Below, one piece after another: positions 17,621 through 28,207 of a stretch of DNA of 64,000 nt; the first letter of the stretch is position 1; each line of letters opens with the position of its first letter. The notes below the pieces were generated by a model. The model was not told where the DNA came from. It saw only the letters and a list, made by a program, of their open reading frames with translations, and ran no database searches. The translations under genes were made by a program, and so were the position numbers. The stretch is from Alphaproteobacteria bacterium (GTDB lineage: Bacteria > Pseudomonadota > Alphaproteobacteria > UBA6615), in the NCBI GenBank assembly GCA_022449545.1, contig JAKUPN010000007.1, forward strand, positions 58,451 to 122,450. Reading direction: 5' to 3'.

Positions 17621-19855
17621 ATGTTTTGTATTGCTGACAAAAGGGAATTGATTCCTTTAATAAAAGATTTGGTGAGAGAGGTTCTGGTGACTTCAAGTGA
17701 CCAAATAGATTTAAACAAAAACCCAGAGAACTCCATAGATAATGAATCGAAGCATAGATTTATTAATCGTGAGTTATCATGGCTCTCTTTCAATGAAAGA
17801 GTACTGGGCGAAGCAAAAAACCCTCAACACCCTTTATTAGAGAGGGTGAGGTTTTTGTCTGTATCTGCTTCAAATCTTGATGAGTTTTACATGGTTCGCG
17901 TTGCTGGGCTTAAAGGTCAAGTTGAAGCAGGTATAAAAACTTCCAGTCAAGAGGGCATGAATCCGAGCCAACAACTGATAGCTATTCGTGAAAAAGTAGG
18001 CAATCTGATTAATGACCAGCAGAAAACCTGGCGTTTAATTAATGGATGTCTAAGAGAAAATAATATATCTGTAATTCAACCTCATGAACTCACTGACGAT
18101 GAGCGCAAGTGGACAGATGACTACTTTATGACCGAAGTTTTTCCGGTGTTAACTCCTCTAGCTGTTGATCCAGCGCACCCATTTCCTTTTATCCCAAACT
18201 TTGGTTTGACGCTGACTATTCAGCTTGTTCGCGAATCGGATAACCGAGCGTTAGTTGGTCTGCTACCCCTTCCATCACAAATAATTAGGTTTGTTTCTTT
18301 ACCAGCTTCTAGTGGAAAATATATTTTATTAGAAAAAATCGTCACGATGTTTCTGGATAGACTTTTTCCTGGCTTTAGCACACTCAGTACAGGGACATTT
18401 AGGGTCATTAGGGATAGCGATATCGAAATTCTTGAAGAGGCTGAAGATTTAGTCCGAGTTTTTGAAACGGCCCTTAAACAACGTCGTCGGGGTAATATTA
18501 TACGGTTGACTATAGATAACTCCATGGCCGATGACCTTAAGAAATTTGTTGTTAGACATATAGGTGCAGACAGTAACGACGTTTTTTACCTTGATGGAAT
18601 ACTAGGCCTTGATCGTACAATAGAGTTAGCTGATCTAGATCGACCAGATTTAGTTTATAAGCCTTTCAATATTAGATTTCCTGAACGAATCCGAGATTTT
18701 GGGGGAGACTGTTTTGCAGCGATCCAGAGCAAGGATATTATTGTTCATCATCCTTTTGAATCTTTTGATGTTGTCGTTCAGTTTTTACGACAGGCAGCCA
18801 GGGATCCTAACGTAGTAGCTATAAAACAAACCCTTTACAGAACATCAGAGGATTCTCCAATTGTACGCGCACTTATTGAAGCTTCTGAAGCAGGAAAGTC
18901 TGTGACGGCTTTAGTCGAATTAAAGGCTCGCTTTGATGAGGAGGCTAACATACGTTGGGCAAGAGAGCTCGAAAGGGCGGGGGTGCAAGTAGTTTACGGA
19001 TTCATTGATTTAAAAACACATGCAAAAATTAGTGTTGCTGTTCGTAGAGAAAATAATAAACTTCGAACTTACGCCCACTTTGGAACTGGAAATTATCACC
19101 CGCAGACGGCGCGCATCTACACAGACCTGAGTTATTTTACTAATGATCCTCTCCTTTGTCAGGATGCGGGACGTATTTTCAACTTTATGACAGGTTATGC
19201 TGAACCTGAATCTCTCGGAAAGATTTCTGTCTCACCAATAAATTTGCGTGATACGCTCACAGAACTCATAAATAACGAGATCACACATGCTAAAGCTGGT
19301 CGTCCCGGTAGTATTTGGGCTAAATTAAATAATCTTGTTGATGGGGACGTTATTGATCTGCTTTATGAGGCATCTCAGGCTGGAGTTCAGATTAGACTTA
19401 TGGTGAGAGCTATATGCTGTTTAAGGCCTGGTATACCCGGTCTCAGTGAAAATATAGAAGTTAAAAGCATAATAGGGCGATTTCTTGAACACTCGAGAAT
19501 ACTAGCGTTTGGTGCAGGTGAAGAATTGCCCTCGACTAAGGCAAAGGTATTTATTTCTTCAGCTGATTGGATGCCACGTAACCTTGATAGGCGTGTTGAA
19601 GTATTGGTACCTATTGATAATAAAACTGTTAAAGCACAGGTTTTGGATCAAATCATGGTTGCGAATCTCTTAGATGTAGAGCAAAGCTGGAACTTAGATT
19701 CAGACGGTGGTTATTTTAAGGTTAAAAATAAGAAAGAGGCAGAACCATTCAGTGCTCACAAATATTTTATGACCAATCCAAGTCTCTCTGGACGTGGGAG
19801 TGCACTCAAAAAGCCAGGAAGTGTACCAAGGTTGCTTATACAAAAAAAAGAATAA
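17621..19855 (+). CDS. ppk1: Polyphosphate kinase 1
   Basis: Membrane-associated enzyme that reversibly makes inorganic polyphosphate from ATP. PPK1 features in order: an N-terminal helical domain with [16 protein letters not shown] (about 47-62), the head domain, and two phospholipase-D-like C-terminal domains. The autophosphorylated histidine is His467 in [10 protein letters not shown]. Other conserved pieces are [19 protein letters not shown] and [11 protein letters not shown]. At 744 residues it is slightly longer than E. coli Ppk because of a charged N-terminal extension. ppx follows after 18 bases, so synthesis and degradation are linked. Confidence 0.97.
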   Translation: MFCIADKRELIPLIKDLVREVLVTSSDQIDLNKNPENSIDNESKHRFINRELSWLSFNERVLGEAKNPQHPLLERVRFLSVSASNLDEFYMVRVAGLKGQVEAGIKTSSQEGMNPSQQLIAIREKVGNLINDQQKTWRLINGCLRENNISVIQPHELTDDERKWTDDYFMTEVFPVLTPLAVDPAHPFPFIPNFGLTLTIQLVRESDNRALVGLLPLPSQIIRFVSLPASSGKYILLEKIVTMFLDRLFPGFSTLSTGTFRVIRDSDIEILEEAEDLVRVFETALKQRRRGNIIRLTIDNSMADDLKKFVVRHIGADSNDVFYLDGILGLDRTIELADLDRPDLVYKPFNIRFPERIRDFGGDCFAAIQSKDIIVHHPFESFDVVVQFLRQAARDPNVVAIKQTLYRTSEDSPIVRALIEASEAGKSVTALVELKARFDEEANIRWARELERAGVQVVYGFIDLKTHAKISVAVRRENNKLRTYAHFGTGNYHPQTARIYTDLSYFTNDPLLCQDAGRIFNFMTGYAEPESLGKISVSPINLRDTLTELINNEITHAKAGRPGSIWAKLNNLVDGDVIDLLYEASQAGVQIRLMVRAICCLRPGIPGLSENIEVKSIIGRFLEHSRILAFGAGEELPSTKAKVFISSADWMPRNLDRRVEVLVPIDNKTVKAQVLDQIMVANLLDVEQSWNLDSDGGYFKVKNKKEAEPFSAHKYFMTNPSLSGRGSALKKPGSVPRLLIQKKE

Positions 19856-19873
19856 TTATCTTTCGTCATTCCG

Positions 19874-21367
19874 ATGGCTTTAAATAGTAAAACTTTAAAG
19901 CTGAAACCTGTAGGGGTATTAGATATAGGCTCTAACTCTATAAGGCTCGTAGTCTACCAAAGTAGATCACGTGCCTTAATGCCTGTCTTTAATGAACGAG
20001 TAATTTGTGGAATAGGCAGAGGTTTGCAAAAAACTGGACGTTTAGACCCTAAAGGAGTCAAACGAGCGTTTAAGTGTCTTCCACGATTTGCAGCCTTGAC
20101 GAAGGCAATGGAAATAAATGATTTGTCTATTTTTGCTACGGCAGCAACTCGAGAGGCTAAAGATGGTAAAAAGTTTATTTCGGAAGTAGAAAAGCTTTTT
20201 AAAAGATCCGTAAAACAATTAGATGAGCAGCAAGAAACTCGTCTAGGAGCGAGTGGTATTATCTGTGGAACGCCTGACGCAGATGGAATTACAGGTGATT
20301 TGGGAGGAGGAAGTTTAGAACTGGCCAGGGTAGACAAGGGTATTTTTAAATCTGGTGGAAGTCTTCCACTTGGTCACCTTAGGCTGTTGTCCGATCTGGG
20401 CTCTAGAAAAGTTCCTTTAAAACGCAGAATTGATAACATTATTGAAGAAACGCCTTGGCTGTCTGATATGAATGGATTTCGTTTTTTCTACGCTTTCGGG
20501 GGGGCTTGGCGAGCTATAGCTCGACTTCATATCGCGCAATCTGGTTATCCACTTAGAGTTGTTCATAACTATTCTATGAAGGCAGATATAGCTCTCGATT
20601 TTTGTCAGGTCATAGGTGGATTAAGTCAAGCTAGTTTGCCCTTAGATGAGTCTATCTCTTCGCAGAGAGCGGCGTCTTTGCCAGTTTCTGCCTTAATTAT
20701 GCATCGTCTAATTAGAGAACTTTCTCCTCATGAGATAATTTTTTCCGCTTTAGGTATTCGTGAAGGAATCTTATTTGAGCGACTAAAGAAGTCAGAACAA
20801 ACCTCAGATCCTCTGATAATTGCATGCCATGATATTGCGATTCGTGAGTCTCGGTTCATTCCAGGTTCTAATAAATTGTTCAATTGGGTGGATCCACTAT
20901 TTTTCGAAGAAGGAAGTGAAATGAAGAGATTAAGGTTATCTGTGTGTCTTTTAGCAGATATTGGTTGGCATGAGCATCCTGATTATCGTGCCGAGCAGGT
21001 TTTTTTTCGTATCTTAAGATTACCTTTGATAGCCGTTACTCATGAGGAAAAGGCTGCGTTGGCGCTAGCTGTTTATCGTCGCTACGGAGGAAACATGGAA
21101 AGTAAGTCGTTAAGCGTTATCAATAAGTTATTAGATAAAAATCATATTGATTGGTCAATAAAACTAGGTAACGCAATTCGCCTGGCTGAAACATTATCCG
21201 GGGGACAGTTAGATTTGCTTGACGGTAGTAATTTAAGAGCCAGTAATAAAAAGGTTCATTTGAAAGTTGATAGATCAATTTCATCTTTAGTATCAGATGT
21301 TGTTAGAAACCGACTTGCTCAGTTAGCTGAACAGATGAATAGGTCGTATCAACTGTCGATTAAATAA
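19874..21367 (+). CDS. ppx: Exopolyphosphatase (Ppx/GppA family)
   Basis: Hydrolyses terminal phosphates from polyphosphate, and some relatives hydrolyse pppGpp. It has an actin/hexokinase-like fold with the phosphate-binding VLDIGSNSIRLVVY (about 15-28) and GDLGGGSLELARV (about 140-152), plus a C-terminal helical HD-like region (about 320-490). The 497 residues match alphaproteobacterial Ppx. It sits in the ppk1 operon. A GppA activity cannot be excluded from sequence. Confidence 0.92.
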   Translation: MALNSKTLKLKPVGVLDIGSNSIRLVVYQSRSRALMPVFNERVICGIGRGLQKTGRLDPKGVKRAFKCLPRFAALTKAMEINDLSIFATAATREAKDGKKFISEVEKLFKRSVKQLDEQQETRLGASGIICGTPDADGITGDLGGGSLELARVDKGIFKSGGSLPLGHLRLLSDLGSRKVPLKRRIDNIIEETPWLSDMNGFRFFYAFGGAWRAIARLHIAQSGYPLRVVHNYSMKADIALDFCQVIGGLSQASLPLDESISSQRAASLPVSALIMHRLIRELSPHEIIFSALGIREGILFERLKKSEQTSDPLIIACHDIAIRESRFIPGSNKLFNWVDPLFFEEGSEMKRLRLSVCLLADIGWHEHPDYRAEQVFFRILRLPLIAVTHEEKAALALAVYRRYGGNMESKSLSVINKLLDKNHIDWSIKLGNAIRLAETLSGGQLDLLDGSNLRASNKKVHLKVDRSISSLVSDVVRNRLAQLAEQMNRSYQLSIK

Positions 21368-21417
21368 TATTAATTTTTAAATATCTGGTTATTTTTCTAT
21401 TTTAGAATTTGATTTTT

Positions 21418-22623
21418 CTAAGCATTTTTGTTGCGTTTTTTATATGAACCTGCCTTCTTTCTTTTGGCGGTTTTATCAATACGTATAATTCTCAATGATT
21501 TACCAGAAGCGGAAAGTGCGATCTCTCCATTTTTTAATTTTAATGCTTCAGTACCGAACAAATTTCTTCTCCATCCCTTTAAAGCGGGAACATCTGCATT
21601 ATCATCTGCAGCAATCATTTCAATATCAGATGTGTTTGCAACTAATTTTTGTGCAACGTGATTCTCTTCACATTTTAGTTTCAGCAGCACTTTTAAAAGG
21701 TCACATATTGGGCCTATTCCTGAAGGTATGTCGGCTTTTGTTGGTGCCTTGGGAGCGAGCTCATCGGGTAAATTGATTCCCTCTGAAATTGCATTTAATA
21801 AAGAGTCTCCCATTTGGCTTTTTGTAAAAGATTCTGATAGTCCTCTTACAAGAGAAAGAGAGACGGCATCAGTTGGAGGCTTTGCGGCAAGCTGCAAAAT
21901 TATTTCATCTCTTAAAACTCTGTTACGTGGGATGTTACGAGACATGGCCTCATTTTCTCGCCATGCAGCGACTGCTTGTAAAACAGATAAATAACGTGGC
22001 TCGTATCGCTTATATTTAAGCCTTCTCCATGATTCATTGGGTGTTATATGGTATATTTTAGGATTGCATAGCTGATCAATTTCGGATTTTATCCATTCTA
22101 AACGACCGGTATTCTTAATTCTAGAAAGTAGTATTTCGTATGCATCTCTTAAGTGTGTGACATCGGCCAAAGCGTATTTAATTTGTTCATCTGTGAGTGG
22201 CCTATGAGCCCAATTAGTGAATCGTGAAGATTTATCTATTCGTTTACCAGTCAGCCTAGAAATTAGTGCTTCATAGCCAATTTGATCTCCAAAACCGCAA
22301 ACCATTGCTGCAATTTGTGTGTCAAAAAGAGGTTTCGGTAATTTTCCATTTATGTGATAGAAAATTTCCATATCTTGACGTGCCGCATGCATGACTTTGG
22401 TAATATATTTATTGTCAAATAACTCCATTACAGGATTCAAGTTCATATTTTTTTCAAGAGGGTCTATTGCGAATGCAAAATTAGGGCCACCAATTTGGAT
22501 TAAGCATAGTTGAGGCCAAAAGGTGCTTTCTCGCATGAACTCGGTGTCTACCGTTATATATTCAGCCTCACCTAGTTTATTACAAGCTTCTTGCAGTTTT
22601 TTCGAATTCTTTATAATGGTCAT
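21418..22623 (-). CDS. rnd: Ribonuclease D
   Basis: 3'-to-5' exoribonuclease acting in tRNA 3'-end maturation. The DEDDy exonuclease residues are seen in VDTEFMRE (Exo I), HAARQDMEIF (Exo II) and YALADVTHLRDAYE (Exo III). An HRDC domain follows at about 215-295, then a basic C-terminal tail (KTAKRKKAGSYKKRNK). The 401 residues are normal for alphaproteobacterial Rnd. It is convergent with ppx and divergent from aspS, a conserved rnd/aspS arrangement. Confidence 0.94.
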   Translation of the reverse strand: MTIIKNSKKLQEACNKLGEAEYITVDTEFMRESTFWPQLCLIQIGGPNFAFAIDPLEKNMNLNPVMELFDNKYITKVMHAARQDMEIFYHINGKLPKPLFDTQIAAMVCGFGDQIGYEALISRLTGKRIDKSSRFTNWAHRPLTDEQIKYALADVTHLRDAYEILLSRIKNTGRLEWIKSEIDQLCNPKIYHITPNESWRRLKYKRYEPRYLSVLQAVAAWRENEAMSRNIPRNRVLRDEIILQLAAKPPTDAVSLSLVRGLSESFTKSQMGDSLLNAISEGINLPDELAPKAPTKADIPSGIGPICDLLKVLLKLKCEENHVAQKLVANTSDIEMIAADDNADVPALKGWRRNLFGTEALKLKNGEIALSASGKSLRIIRIDKTAKRKKAGSYKKRNKNA

Positions 22624-22762
22624 TAAAGCTTTTTAACACGGATTCGTCCCGCTCTTAAAGTAGTCAGTTGCTTAACTGTTTATCAATAGTTAAAACAACG
22701 GGTTGACACAGCATACCGTTCCATGGCCATTGGGAGAAGGACAGTAATTACCGAGGATTTAC

Positions 22763-24559
22763 ATGCATCCATATAGAACACATAACTGTAACGAATTAAG
22801 ATCTAAAAATGCTGGACAAAATGTCCGACTATCTGGCTGGATTCATCGAAAACGAGATCATGGTAATTTATTATTTGTTGATCTCCGTGACCAGAGTGGT
22901 CTTACTCAGTGTGTCATTGATACCTCTAGCGATCTATTTGAAACAATAGAGCAAGCAAGACTAGAATCTGTTCTTACAATCACTGGTTTGGTCGTCGAAC
23001 GAACGACAGATACTATTAATAAATCTCTGCCCACTGGTTTGGTGGAAGTAAAAATCGAACAAGCTATAATTGAATCATCTTCAGAAACTCTTCCTTTACA
23101 GGTGAATTCAGAAGAAGATACGGGTGAAGAAATACGTTTGAATTATCGTTACTTGGATTTGCGCCGTGAGAAGGTGAAGTCAAATATATTACTCCGAAAT
23201 CAAGTGATTGCCTCTATAAGACGACGAATGATAGAGGCAGACTTCATTGAGTTTCAAACGCCTATACTTACAGCTTCTAGCCCTGAAGGGGCTCGCGATT
23301 ATTTAGTTCCATCAAGACTTCATCCAGGAAAATTCTATGCATTGCCGCAAGCTCCGCAGCAGTTTAAGCAATTATTAATGGTGGCAGGGTTTGATCGTTA
23401 TTTTCAAATAGCGCCATGTTTTAGGGATGAAGATGGACGAGCGGATAGATCTCCAGGGGAGTTCTACCAGCTTGATTTTGAGATGAGTTTCGTTACACAA
23501 GAGGATGTCCTTGCAACCATAGAGCCAGTATTATCTGGCGTTTTTAAAGAGTTTTCCAACTATAAAAAAAATGATCCCTGGGCTGTCACTGGCTCACCAT
23601 TCCCTCGCATTTCATATAAAGATTCTATGCTTATGTATGGAACTGATAAGCCAGACTTGCGCAACCCGTTGATTATTAAGGACGTGTCCGAAATTTTTTC
23701 AGAATCAAACTTTAATGTTTTTTCTAAAGCCATTAATAATGGGGGCGTCGTCCGTGCGATTCCTGCGCCAGGTGCTGCAAAACAACCACGTAGTTGGTTC
23801 GATCGCCTAAATGAATGGGCTCGTGAACAGGGGGCACCAGGACTTGGTTATGTTATATTTGAAGATAAAGAAGCCAAAGGGCCAATAGCGAAGTTTCTAT
23901 CAGTAGAAGAGATTAATTTGTTGATAGAATCTTTTGAGTTATTAGACGGAGACGTCCTTTTTTTTGTTGCTGGCAAAGTTAAGGATGCTGCTCAATTGTC
24001 AGGACTCGCAAGAACACGGATTGGAGAAGATTTAAACCTATTGAATACCAATGAATTTTCATTCTGTTGGATTGTTGACTACCCCATGTATGAACTTAAT
24101 GAGGAGACTAATGAGTTAGAATTTAGCCATAATCCGTTTTCTATGCCCCAAGGAGGTTTGGAGGCTCTCGAAAAGGCTGAGCCACTAGATATTTTAGCCT
24201 ATCAATACGATATAGTTTGTAATGGTGTTGAACTGAGCTCTGGTGCAATACGAAATCATAAACCAGATATTATGGTTAAAGCGTTTGAAATAGCGGGTTA
24301 TGGTCAAGAGGAATTAGAAGCTCAATTTGGTGGTATGCTAAGCGCACTAAAATTTGGCGCTCCCCCTCATGGAGGCTCTGCACCTGGCATTGATCGTATC
24401 GTTATGTTACTTGCTAATGAGCCAAACATAAGGGAGGTAATTGCATTTCCAATGAATCAGCGTGCTGAGGACTTATTAATGCAATCTCCTGCAGAGGTTT
24501 CTAAAAAGCATTTGCGCGAGTTACATATAAAATCAGTTATACCTGAAGAAAAAAAGTGA
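22763..24559 (+). CDS. aspS: Aspartyl-tRNA synthetase
   Basis: Charges tRNA-Asp with aspartate. It is a class II synthetase with an N-terminal OB-fold anticodon domain (about 1-110, [18 protein letters not shown]), the catalytic core with motif 2 ([24 protein letters not shown]), a bacterial GAD insertion (about 290-420) and motif 3 ([14 protein letters not shown]). The 598 residues are normal. GatCAB is encoded in the same window, so this enzyme might also mischarge tRNA-Asn if no AsnRS is present; that is not testable here. A TTGACA at 22703-22708 may be its -35 element, but no good -10 follows. Confidence 0.97.
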   Translation: MHPYRTHNCNELRSKNAGQNVRLSGWIHRKRDHGNLLFVDLRDQSGLTQCVIDTSSDLFETIEQARLESVLTITGLVVERTTDTINKSLPTGLVEVKIEQAIIESSSETLPLQVNSEEDTGEEIRLNYRYLDLRREKVKSNILLRNQVIASIRRRMIEADFIEFQTPILTASSPEGARDYLVPSRLHPGKFYALPQAPQQFKQLLMVAGFDRYFQIAPCFRDEDGRADRSPGEFYQLDFEMSFVTQEDVLATIEPVLSGVFKEFSNYKKNDPWAVTGSPFPRISYKDSMLMYGTDKPDLRNPLIIKDVSEIFSESNFNVFSKAINNGGVVRAIPAPGAAKQPRSWFDRLNEWAREQGAPGLGYVIFEDKEAKGPIAKFLSVEEINLLIESFELLDGDVLFFVAGKVKDAAQLSGLARTRIGEDLNLLNTNEFSFCWIVDYPMYELNEETNELEFSHNPFSMPQGGLEALEKAEPLDILAYQYDIVCNGVELSSGAIRNHKPDIMVKAFEIAGYGQEELEAQFGGMLSALKFGAPPHGGSAPGIDRIVMLLANEPNIREVIAFPMNQRAEDLLMQSPAEVSKKHLRELHIKSVIPEEKK

Positions 24560-24623
24560 GAGAGTAATAGGATTTATTATAACTTAATCAATTTTGGTTT
24601 GCTTAATGAAATGTAAGGATTAA

Positions 24624-25445
24624 ATGAACTCTGATGTCCTTACTTTTCTGATCTTTTGTTTCGCTAGTATATGCGTGCCTAGCCTTGTTGCGAATGCTTC
24701 AGAACAAACCCATGTTCCACACATTGGCTTTTATGAGCTGAAGCTATATAAGCGTGCCCCTTCATCTACCATCTCAAATATACAAGGTCGATTAGTGGCT
24801 GAATGGAGTCATAGTTGTCATGGATGGTCTTCGAAACAGAAGATGGTCCTTATCATGAAAGACCTGAGTGGAAAAAAGATTAATTCCCAGGTAAACGCAA
24901 ATAGTTTTGAAAGTTTAGATGGTAAAATCTATAAATTTTTTTCTAAGTCAATTGTAGGAGGAAAGGTGATTGAAGTAGTTAGAGGCAAAGTGAAAAGAGC
25001 GGCCCGCGGAATGCCTGGGATTGCGACCTATGAATTGCCCTTAAATAAAACGATCAAGCTTCCTGGTAAAACGATGTTCCCTTACGAACATACTCTTTCA
25101 ATTATCGATTCTGGAAAAATAGGAACTAGGCAAAAATCTGGTTACTATTTTGATGGATCTCAACCTAATATTTCTCCTAAAAAATCGACTTTGATAATTT
25201 TGGGAAAGGCTAGGGCCCCGTCTGAGGGACTCGGAATCGGTTTGGGGAAAATTACTGAAAGAAAATGGTGGAGGGTACGTCTGGCTTTATTTTCAAAAAA
25301 CAAAAATAAAATTAGTCCTGAATTTGAGATGACTCAGGATATACAAGACAATGGAGTTGTAAGAAAGTTTATTTTTGATTATAGAAATTTTTCAATGACG
25401 GCAACTTTAATAAAAATTCAAGAATTAGAACAAGCTAGTTGCTAA
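24624..25445 (+). CDS. eipB: EipB-like periplasmic cell-envelope protein (DUF1849)
   Basis: DUF1849/EipB family: a periplasmic beta-spiral protein that in Brucella supports cell-envelope integrity. It has an N-terminal signal peptide (about 5-26, cleavage near VANASE). Two key cysteines, Cys65 in WSHSCHGWSS and Cys273 at the extreme C-terminus, correspond well to the disulfide pair described for Brucella EipB. The 273 residues match the family. It lies 64 bases after aspS. The symbol is by homology. Confidence 0.82.
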   Translation: MNSDVLTFLIFCFASICVPSLVANASEQTHVPHIGFYELKLYKRAPSSTISNIQGRLVAEWSHSCHGWSSKQKMVLIMKDLSGKKINSQVNANSFESLDGKIYKFFSKSIVGGKVIEVVRGKVKRAARGMPGIATYELPLNKTIKLPGKTMFPYEHTLSIIDSGKIGTRQKSGYYFDGSQPNISPKKSTLIILGKARAPSEGLGIGLGKITERKWWRVRLALFSKNKNKISPEFEMTQDIQDNGVVRKFIFDYRNFSMTATLIKIQELEQASC

Positions 25446-25555
25446 TAATTAAGTGAAATGTTTACTAAGAAAGAAGGCGGCACTAAAATGTTTCGTGCGG
25501 CCTAGTTAGAGGCGAAAGATCTAACTCATAAATATAAAAAACTTAAAATACTAAT

Positions 25556-25580
25556 AAGCAACTTTAAACAGCTGCTTTTT
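25556..25580 (+). terminator. Possible intrinsic terminator downstream of the EipB gene
   Basis: Bases 25556-25563 pair with 25570-25577 (7 of 8 pairs, one A.C mismatch) around a 6-base loop. A run of five T follows, overlapping the stem end. The stem is weak. It would end a plus-strand transcript about 110 bases after the EipB stop codon. Confidence 0.35.
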
Positions 25581-25685
25581 ACGCTACCATTCAGTCAATT
25601 AGATATCAGTTACACACCACAAGGATATTTGGTTCAATTAAGTTACCAAATAGTTACTAAGAAATTATATTAAAAGATAAAATGT

Positions 25686-25718
25686 TTATAAAACAAAAAC
25701 CGTCCTGCGGACGGTTTT
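25686..25718 (-). terminator. Intrinsic terminator of rpmG
   Basis: A 10-bp perfect stem (AAAACCGTCC/GGACGGTTTT, 25696-25705 with 25709-25718) has a 3-base loop. On the minus strand it is followed by a U-rich TTTTTGTTTTAT tract. It lies 24 bases beyond the rpmG stop, so it should end the minus-strand rpmG transcript. It may also slow plus-strand transcription. Confidence 0.85.
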
Positions 25719-25741
25719 AGGAATGACTTGGCTGTTTTCAA

Positions 25742-25909
25742 TTATTTCATTTTTTCTTCTTTAAACAAAACGTGTTTTCGAGCTTTAGGATCATATTTTT
25801 TGAGCTCAATTTTATCCGGCATTTTCCGTGGATTCTTTTTAGCTACGTAGTAGTAACCAGTGTCCGCCGAGCTGACCAATTTGACCAAAACAGTGTTCGA
25901 TTTTGCCAT
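25742..25909 (-). CDS. rpmG: 50S ribosomal protein bL33
   Basis: Large-subunit ribosomal protein bL33, 55 residues, from [18 protein letters not shown] to the C-terminal FKEEKMK. The core [31 protein letters not shown] region is diagnostic. It has no CxxC pairs, so it is the zinc-free (C-minus) form. The start is ATG at 25909, preceded by GGAAG. It lies 79 bases after rnr on the same strand and is followed by a strong terminator. Confidence 0.96.
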   Translation of the reverse strand: MAKSNTVLVKLVSSADTGYYYVAKKNPRKMPDKIELKKYDPKARKHVLFKEEKMK

Positions 25910-25988
25910 TAATTTCTTCCTAAGATTTTAAACCAATGGATTATGATTAGTGAACATAGCGATGCATTTTAACCTGTCAAGCTCTACG

Positions 25989-28199
25989 TTACTTTCTGTT
26001 TCTTCTTTTCTCGGGTTTTTTGCGGTTTTTCAATGATTTGTCACTCAAAACTTCAAATATAACCGTTGAGGTAAAAGCACTGGCTTCGATAACACGAACT
26101 AAAACATCATCGCCTAGGTTGTATGATGAACCTGACATATGACTAACTAAACATTTTTTAATTGAGTTAAATTTGTACCTTCTTCCTGGCAATTTGGTAA
26201 TTGGTACGAATCCATCCGCGCTGGGATTATCAATTGTTATAAATAATCCTGATTTTGATACTCCTCTGACTGATCCCTTATATGTTTCTCCAATATGATT
26301 TTCCAGGTAGGAAGCTGAGTAGCGGTCAAAGGCATCTCTTTCAGCGCTAATAGCCAGCCGCTCATTAATCGATATATTTTTTCCAACCTCAAAAAATATT
26401 TTAGAAAAATCCTCAGATAGATTTTCACTAGAATCTTTTTCTTCGCTAAAATTTAGGCCAGTAATTAGAGCCCTATGAACAAGCAGGTCAGCATAGCGCC
26501 GTATTGGCGAAGTAAAATGAGCATAAGTTCGAAGATTCAGACCAAAATGGCCTATATTCTCGGGGCAATATTCCGCTCGACTTTGGCAACGTAAAATTAA
26601 TTCTTGAATAAGAGTTTCGTGTTTTTTATCAGACGTTTTACTAATTATTGTGTTAAAATCGGCCGCGCGAAATAGCTTAGACTTAGGAGGTTTGTAACCA
26701 AATTCTTTAAGGGTTGATAAAAGCTCTTTTGTTTTTTCGACATCAGGTTCATCATGAACTCGAAACATAGTTGGCTGTTTTAAGTTTGTAAGTTCTATTC
26801 CTGCGGCAACGTTGGCAGTGATCATGAATTCCTCAATCAATTTATGACTCTTCAGCCGTTTTATCGTCTCGAGAGATTTAACCCTACCGCTTTCATCAAA
26901 AATCACTTTGCTTTCGGGAATATTAAGCTCCAATGCGCCTCTTTTTTTTCTGGCCTTTTCAAGGGCTTTGTAAGCTTTAAATAAATTATTAATTGTGTCC
27001 TTTAGAGAAGATTGTTTATTTAAATCACACGACTTTTCAACCTGCTCGTAGGTAAATCGGCCGTGAGACTTCATTAAGGCACGACTAAAATGATGCCGTT
27101 TTAGGTTTCCATCATTATCAATCCATAAATCAACTGCGATGCAAGCGCGGTCTTCATAGGGCAATAGGGAGCAAAGATTGTTTGATATTATTTCAGGTAG
27201 CATTGGAACAACTCGGTCAGGAAAATAAACAGAGTTAGAACGCTTGTATGCTTCAAGATCTATGGATGTACCTGACCTGACAAACCAGGCTACATCGGCC
27301 ACAGCTACAATCAAATGCCAACCACCAGGGTTTATTTCATCAGTGTCAGGCTCGGCAAAAACTGCATCGTCAAAATCGCGAGCATCTTCTCCATCTATCG
27401 TGATTAATGGAACGTCACGCAAATCTGTTCGATTATGTATAGTGGGAGAAGACAGTTTTTCAGCATCTTCGATAATTTTTTTTGAAAATTCGATTCTGAT
27501 GTTTGCTTTGTGCATAGCTATTAGGCTAATTGCACTTGGATCAGACGCATTGCCGATCCTCTCAGTAACTTTTACCCCTTCATGCCTATTTCTTTTGTTT
27601 GGTATACTAGCAACTATTAGTTCTCCATCAAATTTGTCATCTGTACTGTTTTCGTTAACCTGATATTCTCTTAAGGTGTGTCTATCCGCAGAGATGACTA
27701 TTCCGCCATTAAGAGTTTTTTGGTATATACCGACTATTTTTTCAGGTGTTTTATCTATTCGACGAATTAGTCTTGCTGAATGGTAGCCTTTTTCATTTTT
27801 TTCTAGTCGACAAAGAAGTATATCACCTATGCCAGGGGCGGGTATGTTTTTGTTTTGGGTTTTTAAATTTATATCAGGAAATGGGAATTGTTGTTCCCAA
27901 TCTACAGGTTTAATTAGTGGTTCCCCATCAATATTAAGACCATACACTTCTAGTTCTCTAATACCTGTGAGATTATCAGCTGCTATCCAACGCCTACTTC
28001 TTGTTTTCTTAATCAGTCCTTGATTCTTTAGTTCTTTAATTAAACCTCTGAGCTGGGTTCGTTTAGCTCCCTTTATTTGGTAAGCTATAGCAATTTCTCG
28101 TCGTAATATTCCATTATTCTGTTTTTGAATAAAAGAATACAACTCCTCTTTGCTCGGCAATTGGCCTCTAATAGCCCTACTTTTTTTTGATGTTACCAA
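25989..28199 (-). CDS. rnr: Ribonuclease R
   Basis: Processive 3'-to-5' exoribonuclease that degrades structured RNA and takes part in RNA quality control. Order: an N-terminal winged helix-like region (about 15-75), cold-shock OB folds (about 75-245), the RNB catalytic domain (about 255-590) with the metal-binding DGEDARDFDDAV, and a C-terminal S1 domain (about 640-720) with a basic tail. The 736 residues match alphaproteobacterial RNase R. It starts 8 bases after the topA stop, a conserved topA-rnr pair. Confidence 0.95.
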   Translation of the reverse strand: MVTSKKSRAIRGQLPSKEELYSFIQKQNNGILRREIAIAYQIKGAKRTQLRGLIKELKNQGLIKKTRSRRWIAADNLTGIRELEVYGLNIDGEPLIKPVDWEQQFPFPDINLKTQNKNIPAPGIGDILLCRLEKNEKGYHSARLIRRIDKTPEKIVGIYQKTLNGGIVISADRHTLREYQVNENSTDDKFDGELIVASIPNKRNRHEGVKVTERIGNASDPSAISLIAMHKANIRIEFSKKIIEDAEKLSSPTIHNRTDLRDVPLITIDGEDARDFDDAVFAEPDTDEINPGGWHLIVAVADVAWFVRSGTSIDLEAYKRSNSVYFPDRVVPMLPEIISNNLCSLLPYEDRACIAVDLWIDNDGNLKRHHFSRALMKSHGRFTYEQVEKSCDLNKQSSLKDTINNLFKAYKALEKARKKRGALELNIPESKVIFDESGRVKSLETIKRLKSHKLIEEFMITANVAAGIELTNLKQPTMFRVHDEPDVEKTKELLSTLKEFGYKPPKSKLFRAADFNTIISKTSDKKHETLIQELILRCQSRAEYCPENIGHFGLNLRTYAHFTSPIRRYADLLVHRALITGLNFSEEKDSSENLSEDFSKIFFEVGKNISINERLAISAERDAFDRYSASYLENHIGETYKGSVRGVSKSGLFITIDNPSADGFVPITKLPGRRYKFNSIKKCLVSHMSGSSYNLGDDVLVRVIEASAFTSTVIFEVLSDKSLKNRKKPEKRRNRK

Positions 28200-28207
28200 G
28201 CTTCTTG

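Larger units (their letters stand above)
25446..25741. other. Non-coding gap between EipB gene and rpmG
   Basis: No convincing ORF or tRNA is visible in these 296 bases. Three inverted repeats are: a 7-bp stem AGTTAGA/TCTAACT (25504-25510 with 25520-25526), an imperfect stem 25556-25577 followed by TTTTT that may terminate the EipB transcript, and the strong rpmG terminator at 25696-25718. A small RNA between the EipB gene and 25580 is possible but unproven. Confidence 0.5.

Noticed and set aside
20000..20337. Minus-strand ORF inside ppx
   Set aside because: It overlaps a conserved domain of ppx and has composition typical of an antisense shadow.
22703..22731. TTGACA promoter for aspS
   Set aside because: The -35 is perfect, but the hexamer at 16-17 bases (GCCATT region) is a poor -10, so I did not call a full promoter.
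27244..27663. 139-residue plus-strand ORF opposite rnr
   Set aside because: It lies wholly inside the conserved RNB domain of rnr on the other strand and encodes a low-complexity serine-rich product with no family.
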